DNA of 64,000 bases, from assembly GCA_964019695.1 (NCBI GenBank), contig OZ026520.1:28864120-28928119 (forward strand), given 5' to 3'. Below the pieces are notes generated by a model, which made no database searches, had not been told where the DNA came from, and saw only the letters and a list, made by a program, of their open reading frames with translations. Numbering within the stretch: position 1 is the stretch's first letter; each line of letters starts with the position of its first letter. The position numbers and the translations under genes were made by a program. Positions 1 through 42,650 of the stretch are shown piece after piece. This DNA comes from Loripinus fragilis (Eukaryota > Mollusca > Bivalvia > Lucinida > Lucinidae).

Positions 1-354
1 TAAAGCGAAACCCAAAAATGTTCAAAAATGTTCATTAATAACACCATAAAGTTGGTGTGTTTTTTTGCTTTAGGTCCCTGGAATACTTGATTTTAAGCGA
101 TGAGTTCAATTTTTAGCGTTTGTATGAAAATGAAATGCGATGGTGCCTTTACACAGTCTATCAATTGAGCATGTTAATTTCAATTTATGAAAATGAAATT
201 TTGACAGGTTCAGTTTAATTGATTTTTCCATATTGAGTGTAAATTGTAGCCATTTATGTATCATATATATTAAGATATTTGAGAAAATATTGAGTGGCGG
301 TTTAGAAGTTTCGTTCAGTATAGTTTTAAAATCAGACGGTATAATTAGCTTTTT
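1..354. other. AT-rich sequence, nothing recognised
   Basis: No coding exon, RNA gene or repeat structure could be recognised. Short open frames here lack codon structure or a recognisable family. Confidence 0.5.
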
Positions 355-935
355 CCACATCGACTTTTTTCTTTTAAAAATTGCTGCAGACATTTGCCTT
401 GCTGCTCTTTCCATGACCTGTTAGCAGTCTTGCTGGGGTCTTCATGATGCGCTGACATGCGCGGACGTGTGTTCTAATTTGGGTCACCCAAGCGAGAGCC
501 TTCGCTGGGCAACATTGCATGTTTATAAAAAAAATGACCTAGCACTCGAGATTTTGATACTTATCATATCAGCAATGCGAGTCTGTGCATATCGTGCGTG
601 TGTGACACTGCAGCAAAATCAGGTTCCCTCGCCACAATCTGTATAATTAGTCATACGCACTTCTTGATGCTTTTTTCCAAACACATTTTTCTTTTAAAAA
701 ATCGCCGCAAACATTCGCCTTGGTGCTCTTTCCATGACCTGTTCAGTCTTCATTTTTTTGCTGACAAACACGGATGCGCACCTTGATTCAGATCATCAAA
801 GTTTCAGCCTTCTTTGGGCAGCATTGCGTGCGATAAGACGTTTTTTTAATTAATTTAAACTAGCACATTAGATTTTGACACTATTGTATCAGCGATGCCA
901 GTCTTGCATATCGTGCGTGTGTGATCAACTCTGTG
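355..935. repeat. Diverged two-copy tandem repeat, ~322 bp period
   Basis: The block around 365-600 recurs at about 690-930. Shared anchors are CTCTTTCCATGACCTGTT (near 405 and 726) and TATCGTGCGTGTGTGA (near 587 and 909), giving a period of about 322 bp. The copies differ by many substitutions and small indels, so the duplication is old. No coding content. Confidence 0.7.
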
Positions 936-1404
936 GGATGTGGGTCTGACTAGCTATCAGGCTGTCATGTGTTCGCTCTTCCTGTCCAGCACCATTCTAT
1001 TGTTGAAATTGGTCATGAACAATTTTCTACAGTCATTCCCATTCCTTCTTTATGAAAGAAGGACAGTTGTCAGTTACTGGCAAAACCCCACTCAAGGCCC
1101 TTTTGAATCTATTGGATGGGAGCATTCACGAATTATTTCACTACCTTCGCCTCCAATCCACAGGGCAATAATCTAAATGTGGACCCAGTTGAGTAACAAT
1201 ATGGTTAGCTCACATGAGCCCTAAAACTCATGTGAGGTTTTAGTATACCAATGGTCCAACGTTCGTCACGGCATCTTCCGTTCAAGTTTTCAAAGAAGTA
1301 TATCAGCGGACCAAGTTTAGTCATATTACATATAAAGCTTCATCAGGTAAAGAAGGGGAAAGAATGCATGTAGTTTTTGGGCTGATTGAATTGGAGCTCT
1401 GGCA
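936..1404. other. Unannotated intergenic sequence
   Basis: No gene or clear repeat recognised. Confidence 0.4.
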
Positions 1405-1900
1405 TATATAGACGTATAATGGAAAAACCGTTTAAAATCTACTTCTCTAAAACGGCGAGACCCACAGCTTATAGATTTATATCTTGTGGTCACCTACATA
1501 ATTCCTGCCATCCACGCTCCTGGTGTCTATACTAGCCATTGAGTAATAAGCTTCTTTTGATTTAAAATGAAGAAAAACTTTAAAAAATCTTCTCTGAAAC
1601 CATGAGACCCACAGCTTGAAGTCACATAAATTCTGTCAACCATGCATCTTGGGTCTACATTAATCAAATACATATGATCATTAGGCTTTAATAGCTCCCA
1701 TAATCATAATGGGGAAAACTTTTTTAAACAAATTCTGACCACAGCTAAAATACTTTTAATATGTAGCAAAGTTTAGTGTTTAGTGTTTTCTATACCTTAA
1801 CACAAACACGCACCTTGGGTCCAAATTGATCACTCGCTGGGGACATTTGCTATTTTAAACAAAACAAAATGGAAAAAAATCTCTAAAACCAGAAGGCCAA
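1405..1900. repeat. Degenerate tandem repeat, ~150 bp period
   Basis: Motifs resembling CTCTAAAAC..GAGACCCACAGCTT recur near 1444 and 1592, with weaker matches near 1730 and 1875, each followed by similar AT-rich sequence. The copies are strongly diverged and edges are approximate. Confidence 0.45.
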
Positions 1901-2568
1901 ATGCTCAGGGGAGTTGTATATAGGCTAATTGAGTCTTTTGCTTCTATGGGACACAGTTCTATATGGTAACTGATTTGTGCTATAAGTGTCTGTAATACAT
2001 TGACTGTCGGTGTCCACCTATCAAGCACCCCCAGCGTCAGTGGTCCTGGATCCGCCACTGACGCACATAGCGCCACTGGAAGCTGTAATATTGTTCAAAA
2101 TGTGTTTATGAAACTTTGGCATCCAGCATGCGGACTATCTGAGTAATTTGAACGGTAAAATAATTTCATGTCTTCTTTCTGTAGCTCAAGCTTTCTTTAT
2201 GCATTCTTCTTAATTCATGATAGTAAAATATATAACAGACTGTTACATGCTTATGCCCCAGCTTACAGAATTCAAACACCTGTAATTCGATGCAGTTTGA
2301 AGTGTTCCTTAAGATAGGATACAATGGTCAGCAAAACTCCCTAGAAAAGGTTGGGGGTTGGATCTTTTTTTAGAACAAAGTCTAATGAATATGTGTAAGC
2401 TATTTTTATCTGTGAGAGGTTTTGTCTTTGTTGTAAATAGATGGACAGTGTTTACTTCTCAGACAAATTCAGAGACTTAATTCTCAATAATTTCAGGCTA
2501 CTCAGACATTGTAGATGCTGGGTTTTAACTAGTGACTCCAAAAAATTCACTTCAGTTCCAGGAGAATA

Positions 2569-2570
<2 letters not shown>
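1901..2570. other. Unannotated intergenic sequence
   Basis: No gene, RNA or repeat structure recognised. Confidence 0.4.

Positions 2571-2634
<64 letters not shown>
2571..2634. repeat. (GT)32 microsatellite
   Basis: An uninterrupted run of 32 GT dinucleotides. Long open frames across it on both strands (Val-Cys or Thr-His runs) are artefacts of the repeat. Confidence 0.98.
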
Positions 2635-2636
<2 letters not shown>

Positions 2637-3119
2637 AAAGAATGCGCACTTACAATGTCTGATTGTCACAGGCACCTCAATAAATGATTGGTAAAACGCA
2701 ATAAATGAGATACAAAAATGTTTGCAATGTTTAACGAAGCAAGTGTACGCTTGCCAAATTAAGTGTATTGCCATTAACATTACATCGTTTAAAGTTATGT
2801 TTTCTTGCTAATGACTAGTTCAATCAGGAAGACAGAAAAATTGTCTTTTGATCTAGAACGTAAAGCATTAAAACAAACAACCTTTCTTTGTAAGTGTAAA
2901 AGAAAGCACCGGTGGGAATGTATGGCTCATCTGGACCATCGCTATTTGCATGCGTGCAAAGTAGTAAACTCTTATGAATTTGCGTTTGGATGAAGGCTAA
3001 AATTTGATATAAAGAGCTAAATGAAGTACAAGGCTTTATTATTTTGTTTTCTGAATCATTGAAAACATTGGAATGCGTCTAGAGATTATAAGGATTAAAT
3101 GTACAATTTATATGTCATA
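2635..3119. other. Unannotated intergenic sequence
   Basis: Nothing recognisable beyond low-complexity AT-rich DNA. Confidence 0.4.
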
Positions 3120-4440
3120 TGGTATTTTGCTGCTAGCTTTACCATTAGCCGTACTGCCAGCCATAGGGCCACCAGAATGAAACTTTGTATCTCTACTGCT
3201 CTGCAACGGTTCCATAAATCCATACTAATATGCTATTGTGCAACTCACATCAGCAATGCGCACTACCAGAAGTGTGAACCATTTCCCTGCTTGAGTTGCT
3301 CTTCCTGCTAATCCATCCTGCTAAATTCAAGTAAGTACTTTCTGAGAGCAGAATGAAACTTTTTGCCTCTACAACTCTGCAATGGGTCCGAAAATCCATG
3401 CTGCTCTACTATTGTGCAACTCGCCTTACCCATGCACTCTGGCATAGGTATGAACCATTCTCCTGCTTCAGTCCATTTGCCTATAAATCCATTTTGCTGA
3501 ATTCAAGTTAGTAATTTCTACTACCAGAATAAAACTTTTTCTTCTACAATTGTGCCACGGATCAGAAAATCCATGCTGCTATGCTATTGCATAATTCGCC
3601 TTACTAATGCGCTCTTGAAGAAATGTAAATCATTTTTCTGCCCAAGTTTATTTTCATGTAAATCCATTTTGCTGCATTCAAGTTAATACGTTCTTCTAGC
3701 AGAATGAAACTTTTTGCCTCTACAATTGCGCCATTGATCCGAAAATCCATGCTGCTATACAATTGCGCAACTCACCCTACCAATGCAATTTGGCAGAAGT
3801 ATGAACCATCTTCCTGCTTAAGTTCATTTTCCTGTAAATCCATTTTCCAGAATTTAAGTCTAAACGTTATTGCGATCATTCCTCAATGGACCCAAAAATT
3901 CCATGCTGCTACACTATTGTGCAATTCATATTACCAACACGCTCTGCCAGCAGACTGTACAGTTTTCCTAGTTTGCTTATCGTCTGTGAAACCGTACTGC
4001 TATTGAGTTTCGCTATGGTAGCAGGATGAGCACGTTTTGCGAGCCTTGCCAGCTCGCCAAGATCCTCTTACTCCATGCTGCTAAACTAGTGTACAATTCA
4101 CCTTATTCATGCGCAGGTCGAGAGACAAGAATCTTTTTCCTACTCCAGCTGAGCCGCGAGTAAAATCGTACTTTCAAATAAGGCAATTTTCATCCTGCCA
4201 TGCTGCTAACTTTACCATTAGCCGTACTGCCAGCCATAGGGCCAGTAGATGATGAAACTTTGTATCTCTACAGCTCCGCAACGGTTCCATAAATTCATAT
4301 TGCTATGCTATTGTGCAACTCGCATCACTAATGCGCACTGCCAGAAGTATGATCCATTTCCCTGCTTAAGTTGGTCTTCCTGCAAATCCATCCTGCTGAA
4401 TTCAAGTTAGTACTTTCTGCGAGCAGAATGAAACACATTT
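3120..4440. repeat. ~176-bp satellite array
   Basis: The anchor AGAATGAAACTTT or close variants begins at 3174, 3350, 3526 and 3701, giving periods of 176, 176 and 175 bp. A second anchor, CCATGCTGCTA, and a third, CCTGTAAATCCATTTTGCTG, keep the same spacing. More divergent units continue to about 4440 with less regular spacing. An open frame of 100 codons inside the array is a satellite artefact. Confidence 0.85.
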
Positions 4441-5722
4441 AACGTTTTTTGTTTTGTTTGTTTTGTTTTTCTAGGATTGGACCTTGGTATTCTGGTTCAG
4501 GTGTGGTGCTCAATTATGTCGATTCCTGATCTTTGCTCTTTTTCTTACTTTGATAAGGAAGAGAGAGCTGCTTGCTTTGTTTTGACTGTTTTCCTGGTGT
4601 CTTGTGTCTGTTAATATTCTGTGGTACTTACTCAGTTTCTGTGTGTTGAACTGTTGTGTGTAATTGTGGTAGAAATGTAAATCATTTTTCTGCCCAAGTT
4701 TATTTTCATGTAAATCCATTTTGCTGCATTCAAGTTAATACGTTCTTCTAGCAGAATGAAACTTTTTGCCTCTACAATTGCGCCATTGATCCGAAAATCC
4801 ATGCTGCTATACAATTGCGCAACTCACCCTACCAATGCAATTTGGCAGAAGTATGAACCATCTTCCTGCTTAAGTTCATTTTCCTGTAAATCCATTTTCC
4901 AGAATTTAAGTCTAAACGTTATTGCGATCATTCCTCAATGGACCCAAAAATTCCATGCTGCTACACTATTGTGCAATTCATATTACCAACACGCTCTGCC
5001 AGCAGACTGTACAGTTTTCCTAGTTTGCTTATCGTCTGTGAAACCGTACTGCTATTGAGTTTCGCTATGGTAGCAGGATGAGCACGTTTTGCGAGCCTTG
5101 CCAGCTCGCCAAGATCCTCTTACTCCATGCTGCTAAACTAGTGTACAATTCACCTTATTCATGCGCAGGTCGAGAGACAAGAATCTTTTTCCTACTCCAG
5201 CTGAGCCGCGAGTAAAATCGTACTTTCAAATAAGGCAATTTTCATCCTGCCATGCTGCTAACTTTACCATTAGCCGTACTGCCAGCCATAGGGCCAGTAG
5301 ATGATGAAACTTTGTATCTCTACAGCTCCGCAACGGTTCCATAAATTCATATTGCTATGCTATTGTGCAACTCGCATCACTAATGCGCACTGCCAGAAGT
5401 ATGATCCATTTCCCTGCTTAAGTTGGTCTTCCTGCAAATCCATCCTGCTGAATTCAAGTTAGTACTTTCTGCGAGCAGAATGAAACACATTTAACGTTTT
5501 TTGTTTTGTTTGTTTTGTTTTTCTAGGATTGGACCTTGGTATTCTGGTTCAGGTGTGGTGCTCAATTATGTCGATTCCTGATCTTTGCTCTTTTTCTTAC
5601 TTTGATAAGGAAGAGAGAGCTGCTTGCTTTGTTTTGACTGTTTTCCTGGTGTCTTGTGTCTGTTAATATTCTGTGGTACTTACTCAGTTTCTGTGTGTTG
5701 AACTGTTGTGTGTAATTGTGGT
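3619..5722. repeat. Exact 1,052-bp tandem duplication
   Basis: Bases 3619-4670 are repeated at 4671-5722 with no difference found wherever the two copies were compared, including homopolymer runs. The duplicated block carries half of the 176-bp satellite array plus the start of the neighbouring 235-bp repeat. Such identity next to old, diverged satellite units implies either a very recent duplication or an assembly duplication of one haplotype. Confidence 0.9.
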
Positions 5723-6475
5723 ATTTCCTGATCCTACTCACTTTCTTTCTAAATTAGACAACTTTAGTTCTGGTTCTGTGCCTTGGTTTTTGTTTTGGCA
5801 TCCATTACTTTGTGTTCGTTCTAGTTTTGCCATCATCTTGAAGGGGGGACATTGAAATGGTTGCTTTGATTTGATTGTCCGCCTGGAATTTTGTGACTGT
5901 TACTGTTGTGTGAGTCTTCCTCACGATGTCTTGGGTTGGTCTGCAATATGAAATTGTAGCATTTCCTGATCATACTCACGAACTGTCGAAATTAGACAAT
6001 TTCGTTCTGCTTCTGTGTTTGGCCTTTGTTTTGGCATCCATTACTTTGTGTTCGTTCTAGTTTTGCCATCATATTGAAGGGGAAGAGTGAAATGGTTGCT
6101 TTGATTTGATTGTCCGCCTGGAATTTTGTGACTGTTACTGTTGTGTGAGTCTTCCTCACGATGTCTTGGGTTGGTCTGCAATGTGAAATTGTAGCATTTC
6201 CTGATCATACTCACGAACTGTCGAAATTAGACAATTTCGTTCTGCTTCTGTGTTTGGCCTTTGTTTTGGCATTCATTATTTTGTGTTCTTTCTAGTTTTG
6301 CCATCATCTTGACGAGGAAGAGAGAAATGGCTGATGTGCTTTGATTGTCTTCCTGGTATCTTGTGACTGTTTATGTACTGTGGCTCTTCTTCACAGTGTC
6401 ATAGGTTGGCCCGTAGTGTGCGACTGGTTTATTTCCTGATCATACTTTGCTTTATAGGTTAGACAATTTTCGTTC
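5723..6475. repeat. 235-bp tandem repeat, about three copies
   Basis: ATTTCCTGATC begins at 5723, 5961, 6196 and 6431, giving periods of 238, 235 and 235 bp. Each unit also carries GACAATTT..GTTCTG and a GA-rich tract near GGGGAAGAG. Related single copies appear at 18395-18770 (reverse), 35430-35510 and 42520-42650, so this is a dispersed family locally expanded in tandem. Confidence 0.85.
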
Positions 6476-7282
6476 TGATGTGTTTCCATACTGCTTACTT
6501 AACTGTTTTTCAGCAGTACCTTTACCGTTTTCAGCGGTATTGCCATTTTGCTAACTTTACCGTTCGCCGAAATGCCAACTTACCGATTCCATTCTGCCAT
6601 GCATACGGATGCCTGTGCTTTGTTCGTACAATGTACAGACATAATGCCCCAGAACTGCCTCGCGTACTATCAGCTAAAAAGTATAGCCATAAATTAGCCT
6701 TGTTTACACCGGTATCGTCGACCCATTTAAGCCGAATGGAATTTCCCATCCTTATCAACTGGAAGAAACCTTTTCCAATTTTAGGGTTGTTGGGTGGACT
6801 TTTTTCTTCAAATTTCGATAGAACATTCAGCAAGCACACGGTGTAGACTCTTATGATACCCGCGTTCTATGGTTGACGTCTGATCTGGGTCTGCACTTTT
6901 TGACATTGTCCAATTAAATAGGCGCTGGCCTTATATGGGCTTAAAGCATTCCAGCATAAGGATCTGATGAAATGTAGCATTATTAGGGGTTTCCCGTATA
7001 CATACAAATGGTTAACGGACATCCGGGTGCCTGCAATGAGCTGAAGCGGTAATAGAGAACTATAATGAAAGGCGTTAGTTTTTATATTATAACTTTTGAA
7101 ATTATAAAAGCATAATGCCTGTGCAAACAAATGTTAAACCTAATTACCTCATGATTAATTTGATATAAGTTTAATGATAGAAGGATTCACATACTGGTGG
7201 TATACCGGGGCGTAGCCAGAGACTTTAGCATGTTGAAACCCGGAGAATTGTGAGATATCTGACCAAATTACTTTACTTTTCA
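6476..7282. other. Unannotated intergenic sequence
   Basis: Overlapping open frames on both strands between 6478 and 6846 match no recognisable protein and have low-complexity composition. No other feature seen. Confidence 0.4.
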
Positions 7283-7352
7283 GAAAGCGAACAACAAAGG
7301 CGTTGATCGGACTGCGCGGAAGCGCAGACTGGTCTGCGCCTTTGGTGTTCGC
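7283..7352. repeat. GC-rich palindromic hairpin element
   Basis: Arms GCGAACAACAAAGGCG and CGCCTTTGGTGTTCGC flank a core with GCGCGGAAGCGCAG. The same hairpin family recurs at 53887-53950 and 55079-55157. Confidence 0.7.
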
Positions 7353-7642
7353 AAGCATCAAAGTCAGGGTTTCTCTCGTCGAGACCCATATTATATTGAA
7401 GCCCAGACTTCCTGGTTTCCGCTTGGATACGCGCCTGGTATATAAGTAAGTTCCTTCTTCCTCGGGGTGCCCGTTGTCAGTCAATATAATAACGACTTTG
7501 GATGAATTAAAATTGTTTACCTCAAATTAAAGCGCCACAATTAATTTTTCAGCAGACGATAATTTCAAATTTTGAGGCTTCTTTAAGAAATACAATAAGA
7601 CATTCATGAGTTATACCAAACTCAAACTCAATTAATCTTTAG

Positions 7643-7856
7643 TACTGTAAATTCGGAAATTTTCGCGAGAGTTAATTTTCGCGAAATATGCGAAGTTTCG
7701 TGAAAATCAAACCCTCCGAAATTGGCGATGTCACTCTGTCGTTTACTGATATAGGTAAATCATTCATTCCCTGTTCACGATTTTTACGTCGCAAACGTGT
7801 CTTTTAACGCTATTCGCGAAAATAAAATTCTCGCGAAAATTTCCGAATTTACAGTA
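7643..7856. mobile_element. Short TIR element, CGCGAAAA family, copy 1
   Basis: A 214-bp element with inverted termini starting TACTGTAAATTCGGAAATTT and ending with the reverse complement at 7856. The interior is rich in TTTCGCGAAAA-like motifs. It looks non-autonomous, with no coding capacity. Three more copies or fragments lie at 8044-8191, 17575-17704 and 46858-47022. Confidence 0.8.
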
Positions 7857-8043
7857 TTCTGGTGACTCCCAATAACAATGAAGACTCAGATGAAAGGCAT
7901 TCCATTAGGGTCTACACTGTTTGTTTAGACGATCTTTAGAGCAAGAAATACAATTTTAATTTGGAATTAAAGACCTGTGACCCCTAGATATATGCAATGG
8001 CCCATCCCGTGTGCATTCTATCAAACTGGGGTTTGGGGCTTCA

Positions 8044-8191
8044 ACTGTAAATTCGGCGAGAATCTTATTTTCGCGAATAGTAAACGACAGAGTGACATCA
8101 CCAATTCGGGAGGGTTTGATTTTCACGAAATTTCGCACATGCGAAGTTTCGCGAAAATTAAACTCTCGTGAAAATTTCCGAATTTACAGTA
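8044..8191. mobile_element. Short TIR element, CGCGAAAA family, truncated inverted copy
   Basis: The same termini and internal sequence as the element at 7643-7856, but in the opposite internal orientation and about 65 bp shorter. It lies only 190 bp from copy 1. Confidence 0.75.
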
Positions 8192-8258
8192 TTTTCGAGG
8201 AAGCTCCTAAGATTTTGGTACGATCAATAACTGCGCTAGTGTCGCGTTCTGGTAATCT

Positions 8259-8312
8259 TTGCAAACAGTTTGGACCCAGATCAGACCTGATCTGGATTCA
8301 AACTGTTTGACA
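8259..8312. repeat. Palindromic hairpin element, CAAACAGT family
   Basis: Left arm GCAAACAGTTTGGACCCAGA and right arm ending TCAAACTGTTTGA pair around a short centre. It is the first of more than ten related hairpins in this window. Confidence 0.7.
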
Positions 8313-8659
8313 CTCAGATGGTATTCCTGAAAGATTTTTTTTCAAAAAGTTGATTTTGAAAAAAACGCAGCAGACGACATAAAACATGTACGATGATATT
8401 ACGCATATGCGATATAAGAACCAAATTTCATGAAGCGGCACGATTTTTGAAAGTAAACATGGTGTTTTTGCGGTTATAGTACGTGTACGATCATGGCAGA
8501 AAATGACAAACCCTTCCTATTGTTCGCCACCAAATTCCATTGTTGAAAAAAAACTTACCTAACTATCATTTTCAATCGGGTAGGCAGCCCGATAAGATTG
8601 GTAATAACTCTAAAACGCAAAAACAGGAAACTAAAAAGGAAGTCCGTTTCTCAATCAGA

Positions 8660-39604
<30,945 letters not shown>

Positions 39605-39694
39605 GTTAGTTTAGCTCTTTAACCCATTTAAGCCAAATGGAATATCCCACTCTTATCACTTGGACCAGTCCATCTCCAGGGTGGTATTTTTAAT

Positions 39695-40584
39695 TATACC
39701 TCCCGGTATACAGTTTTCATGTTGTCCGTCCGTGCGTGCATCCGTCCATCCATAACGTTTTGTTTCCTTAATATCTTGAAGAGCCATTGCTGGATTTTCA
39801 TCAAACCTTGCAAACATGTTCATATATACAAGACAAATACTTTAAACAAAAAATAAAGGGCAAGGGGCCAATTCTATAGAGGTATTTCCCTTTGTAGTTC
39901 TAAATGGCTTTATATGTAGGGTTTTATGCTTATGCTATTATAGTCCATACACTGGCGGATCAACTCCTACCACAGCTTTGGATGGAACAATTTGATACTT
40001 TTCCTAAACAATGCAGATACATTGAACATATGCATGAAGGAGTTTGGTTCAGAATTTTCTTTGACAAAATGACAGCTGTGAAAACTTAGACAAATTTTCC
40101 CTAATAAGGCTTTTGTATATGCATTGACGGTGCCTTCATGGGCCAATCAACTTCTACCCCAGCTTTTAATGGAGCAATTTGGTATTTTGTTTATACAATG
40201 TTGACACATTGAACATATGCATGAAAGAGTTTGGTTCAGAAAAAATAATTTATGACAAAATGACAGCTGTGAGAACTTAGACAATTTGTCCCATTAAGGC
40301 TTTTGTATATGCATAGATGGTGTCTTCATGGGCCGATCAACTCCTACGACAGCTTTTAATGGAGCAATTTGATACTTTGCCCATACAATATAGACACATT
40401 GATCATATGCATGAAGGAGTCTGGTTAAAAAAAGCTTTAAGATCATTTGCACAAATTCTACTGAAATCTTGTTTTCAAAACTAAGGTCTGCTGGTTTGAA
40501 CTATCACTTGTCAAAACGCAAGTTTTCACCTTTCCTTACTCTGCGGGGGTATCTAATAAGCATTGTTTATTGACTTTTTTCATT
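39695..40584 (+). mobile_element. Element with internal ~190-bp tandem repeats (family T), copy 2
   Basis: TATACCTCCCGG head, GTCCGTCCG stretch, TGCTGGATTTTCATCAAACC, three to four internal repeats (CTCCTACCACAGCTTTGGAT, CATTGAACATATGCATGAA), then GGTCTGCTGGTTTGAACTAT and the TATTGACTTTTTTCATT tail. Same ends as 28191-29996 but half the length because it has fewer repeats. It starts 90 bp after exon 7. Confidence 0.8.
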
Positions 40585-40615
40585 TTATTCAAATTTTTAT
40601 AGAACATTCTGTACG

Positions 40616-40683
40616 AAAACAGTGCAGACCCTGATCAGACGCCGCATTCTGCTGCGTCTGATCTGGGTCTGCACTGTTTGCCT
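40616..40683. repeat. Palindromic hairpin element, CAAACAGT family (best copy)
   Basis: AACAGTGCAGACCCTGATCA pairs almost perfectly with TGATCTGGGTCTGCACTGTT; the centre is GACGCCGCA / TGCTGCGTC. It is the cleanest member of the family in this window. Confidence 0.8.
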
Positions 40684-40685
40684 AT

Positions 40686-42519
40686 GTCCCACAAAAAGGA
40701 CGCTAAGCCTATATGGGTTAATGGTTTACGGAACAATTTAAGTAGATTTTGATTATTACAGTGATTAAATTGAGCACTTGCTGATTTTCTGAACGCTAAT
40801 AAGTCTTTCACCATCCAAATCATGCAAAATAGCATGAGCTGCATGACATACAGTGTGGAAATATTTCAAATTTCGACTCACACAATTTTACTGCCAGAAA
40901 AGGTTTGACTTCATAAGGAGTTAGGAATAGCCTTCTGCAACACTTCTATGCACGTCGTAAGGTCAAATTGTGGTAGCAGTTTTTAAGGAGGATGCTTTTT
41001 ATACACTTACCCTATTTTTACTATTAAAACATAGTTGTGATATTTGAATAAGAAATAATATCCAGAGGATGTATACAGACGTTCTTTACTGCCAAAAGCT
41101 AGTTTGGGGCCTAAACAAGAATTTTTTTTTGGCTTCCAGTAACACACCTTTATGTTATTTATGTTATTTACGATACATAGTCAACTACATCTTATAAAAT
41201 CATTTAATATAGTTTCATTTGATATCTTTATAATGAGTATTTAGATTTTAAATACAATGTTTCTAAAGGACAATTAGCTGGCATCTACGAGACCTGTTTA
41301 TGTTTATTTGAACAGATGTGAATTTCACTTTTTGCGGTTGCATATAATTAAAACATGAAAATTTTGCTTTCTTCTAAATAACGGACGTATCTGAGGTATT
41401 GCTGAATAGACAAAATGGCAATTTAAAACATACCCACAACAAGGCAGCCCAAATCTATGCCTGGTCCCCTTTAAATGATTTAAGAGCTTAAACGGGTGTA
41501 TCTTTTATGAAAATACGTATGCATATAAGTGAGGAATTTTCTTTTAAGTTTAGAGGAACATTCAGTCTACTATTCAAATGAAAAACAGCTTCAATGCACA
41601 TGTTTTGCTTGACAACTGGGCTTAATAAGTTTTCCCATACAAGTGCCTAAATTGATATTCCATGCATAAAATGGGTCCTGGAAGAACTGTGAAAAACAAA
41701 TTCTCAAAACTCACAGCTTACTCAAGTTCTTAGATATTTAAGCATTTATCGCTAATAGTACTGATCATCAAATATTGCATTCATGTATTTTGCATACAAT
41801 TTAGTGTTGCTTTGGAAACTGTAAACCCTAAAATTTGATGTTCAAGCTGCTTCCAAAAAGTAAATATCCAACTGAAATACTTTATTTTCTAACAGAACAT
41901 ACTTTAATTATTTAATATGTACAATTTATAGACCTGGTTCCAAGAGAAAAACTTCATCTCTTAAGAGAAATCGTTGATAACGATTCAAAACATTTCGTTT
42001 CAGACAGCATTTTAAACGCTTAAACTTTGACTACTCGTCTTCAGAGTCTGTTTCAGACCAGCGAATAAAGTTCAGAAATATTTTCCTGGTGACTGCGTAT
42101 TCCTGGAGATCAGACTTACATATGGGTGTAAATCAATTATTACAAAATATACTGAGAAATAAATGAGTAATGGCAGTTTCAAATTTGTTCAAATAAACAC
42201 GAACGGCCTCTTGTGTGTGCGTTTGCAGAAGATGGCACATTACTTGCTTTTAGCTTTTAATCTGATTTTAGTTTACCTGCATAAAGTTCAATGTTTAATT
42301 TATGAAACTGTTAATCGCACCAACTAAGTACCTCTAATCATTTGCTTTAACTAATACCACTTTATAATGAGATGTTTATTAAGAAGAAAACATTTCCCTG
42401 AAAATAAGGAAAATCAGTTTTAAAAATGGCAATGATCTCGTTTGATATGATCATCTCAGAGAAAACAGGTCGTCTGCTACTTATGAAACCAATTTAAATA
42501 ATAAGACTTTATGTAAGAT
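40686..42519. other. AT-rich sequence, no exon recognised
   Basis: Searched for a continuation of the glycine-rich frame after exon 7; none seen. No structured repeat recognised. Confidence 0.45.
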
Positions 42520-42650
42520 GGGGAAGAGAGAGCTGGTTGCTTTGCTTCATTTGTCTTCCTGTTGTCAGCGGCTCTTCCTCACGGTGCCATGGGGTTGTCT
42601 GTGGTTTGTGATTGTGGTATTTCCTGATCATACTCACTATTTTTTATCAG
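42520..42650 (+). repeat. Single copy of the 235-bp repeat family
   Basis: GGGGAAGAGAGAGCTGGTTGC, GGCTCTTCCTCACGGTG and GTGGTATTTCCTGATCATAC follow in the same order as at 5723-6475. A 123-codon open frame starting in it (to 42889) has no recognisable domain. Confidence 0.7.

Noticed and set aside
2441..2662. Open frames over the GT run (Val-Cys and Thr-His repeats)
   Set aside because: They exist only because a dinucleotide repeat has no stop codons; no flanking coding signal.
3704..5058. Two identical 100-codon frames at 3704 and 4756
   Set aside because: They lie in the 176-bp satellite and its 1,052-bp duplication; the translation has no domain and the repeat units are not frame-preserving.
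6478..6846. 122-codon plus-strand frame with a 102-codon frame opposite it
   Set aside because: Both strands open in the same place, no recognisable family, no splice or start context.
8540..8659. Upstream extension of the exon 1 frame
   Set aside because: It contains no ATG; the first in-frame ATG at 8660 begins a signal peptide in strong context.
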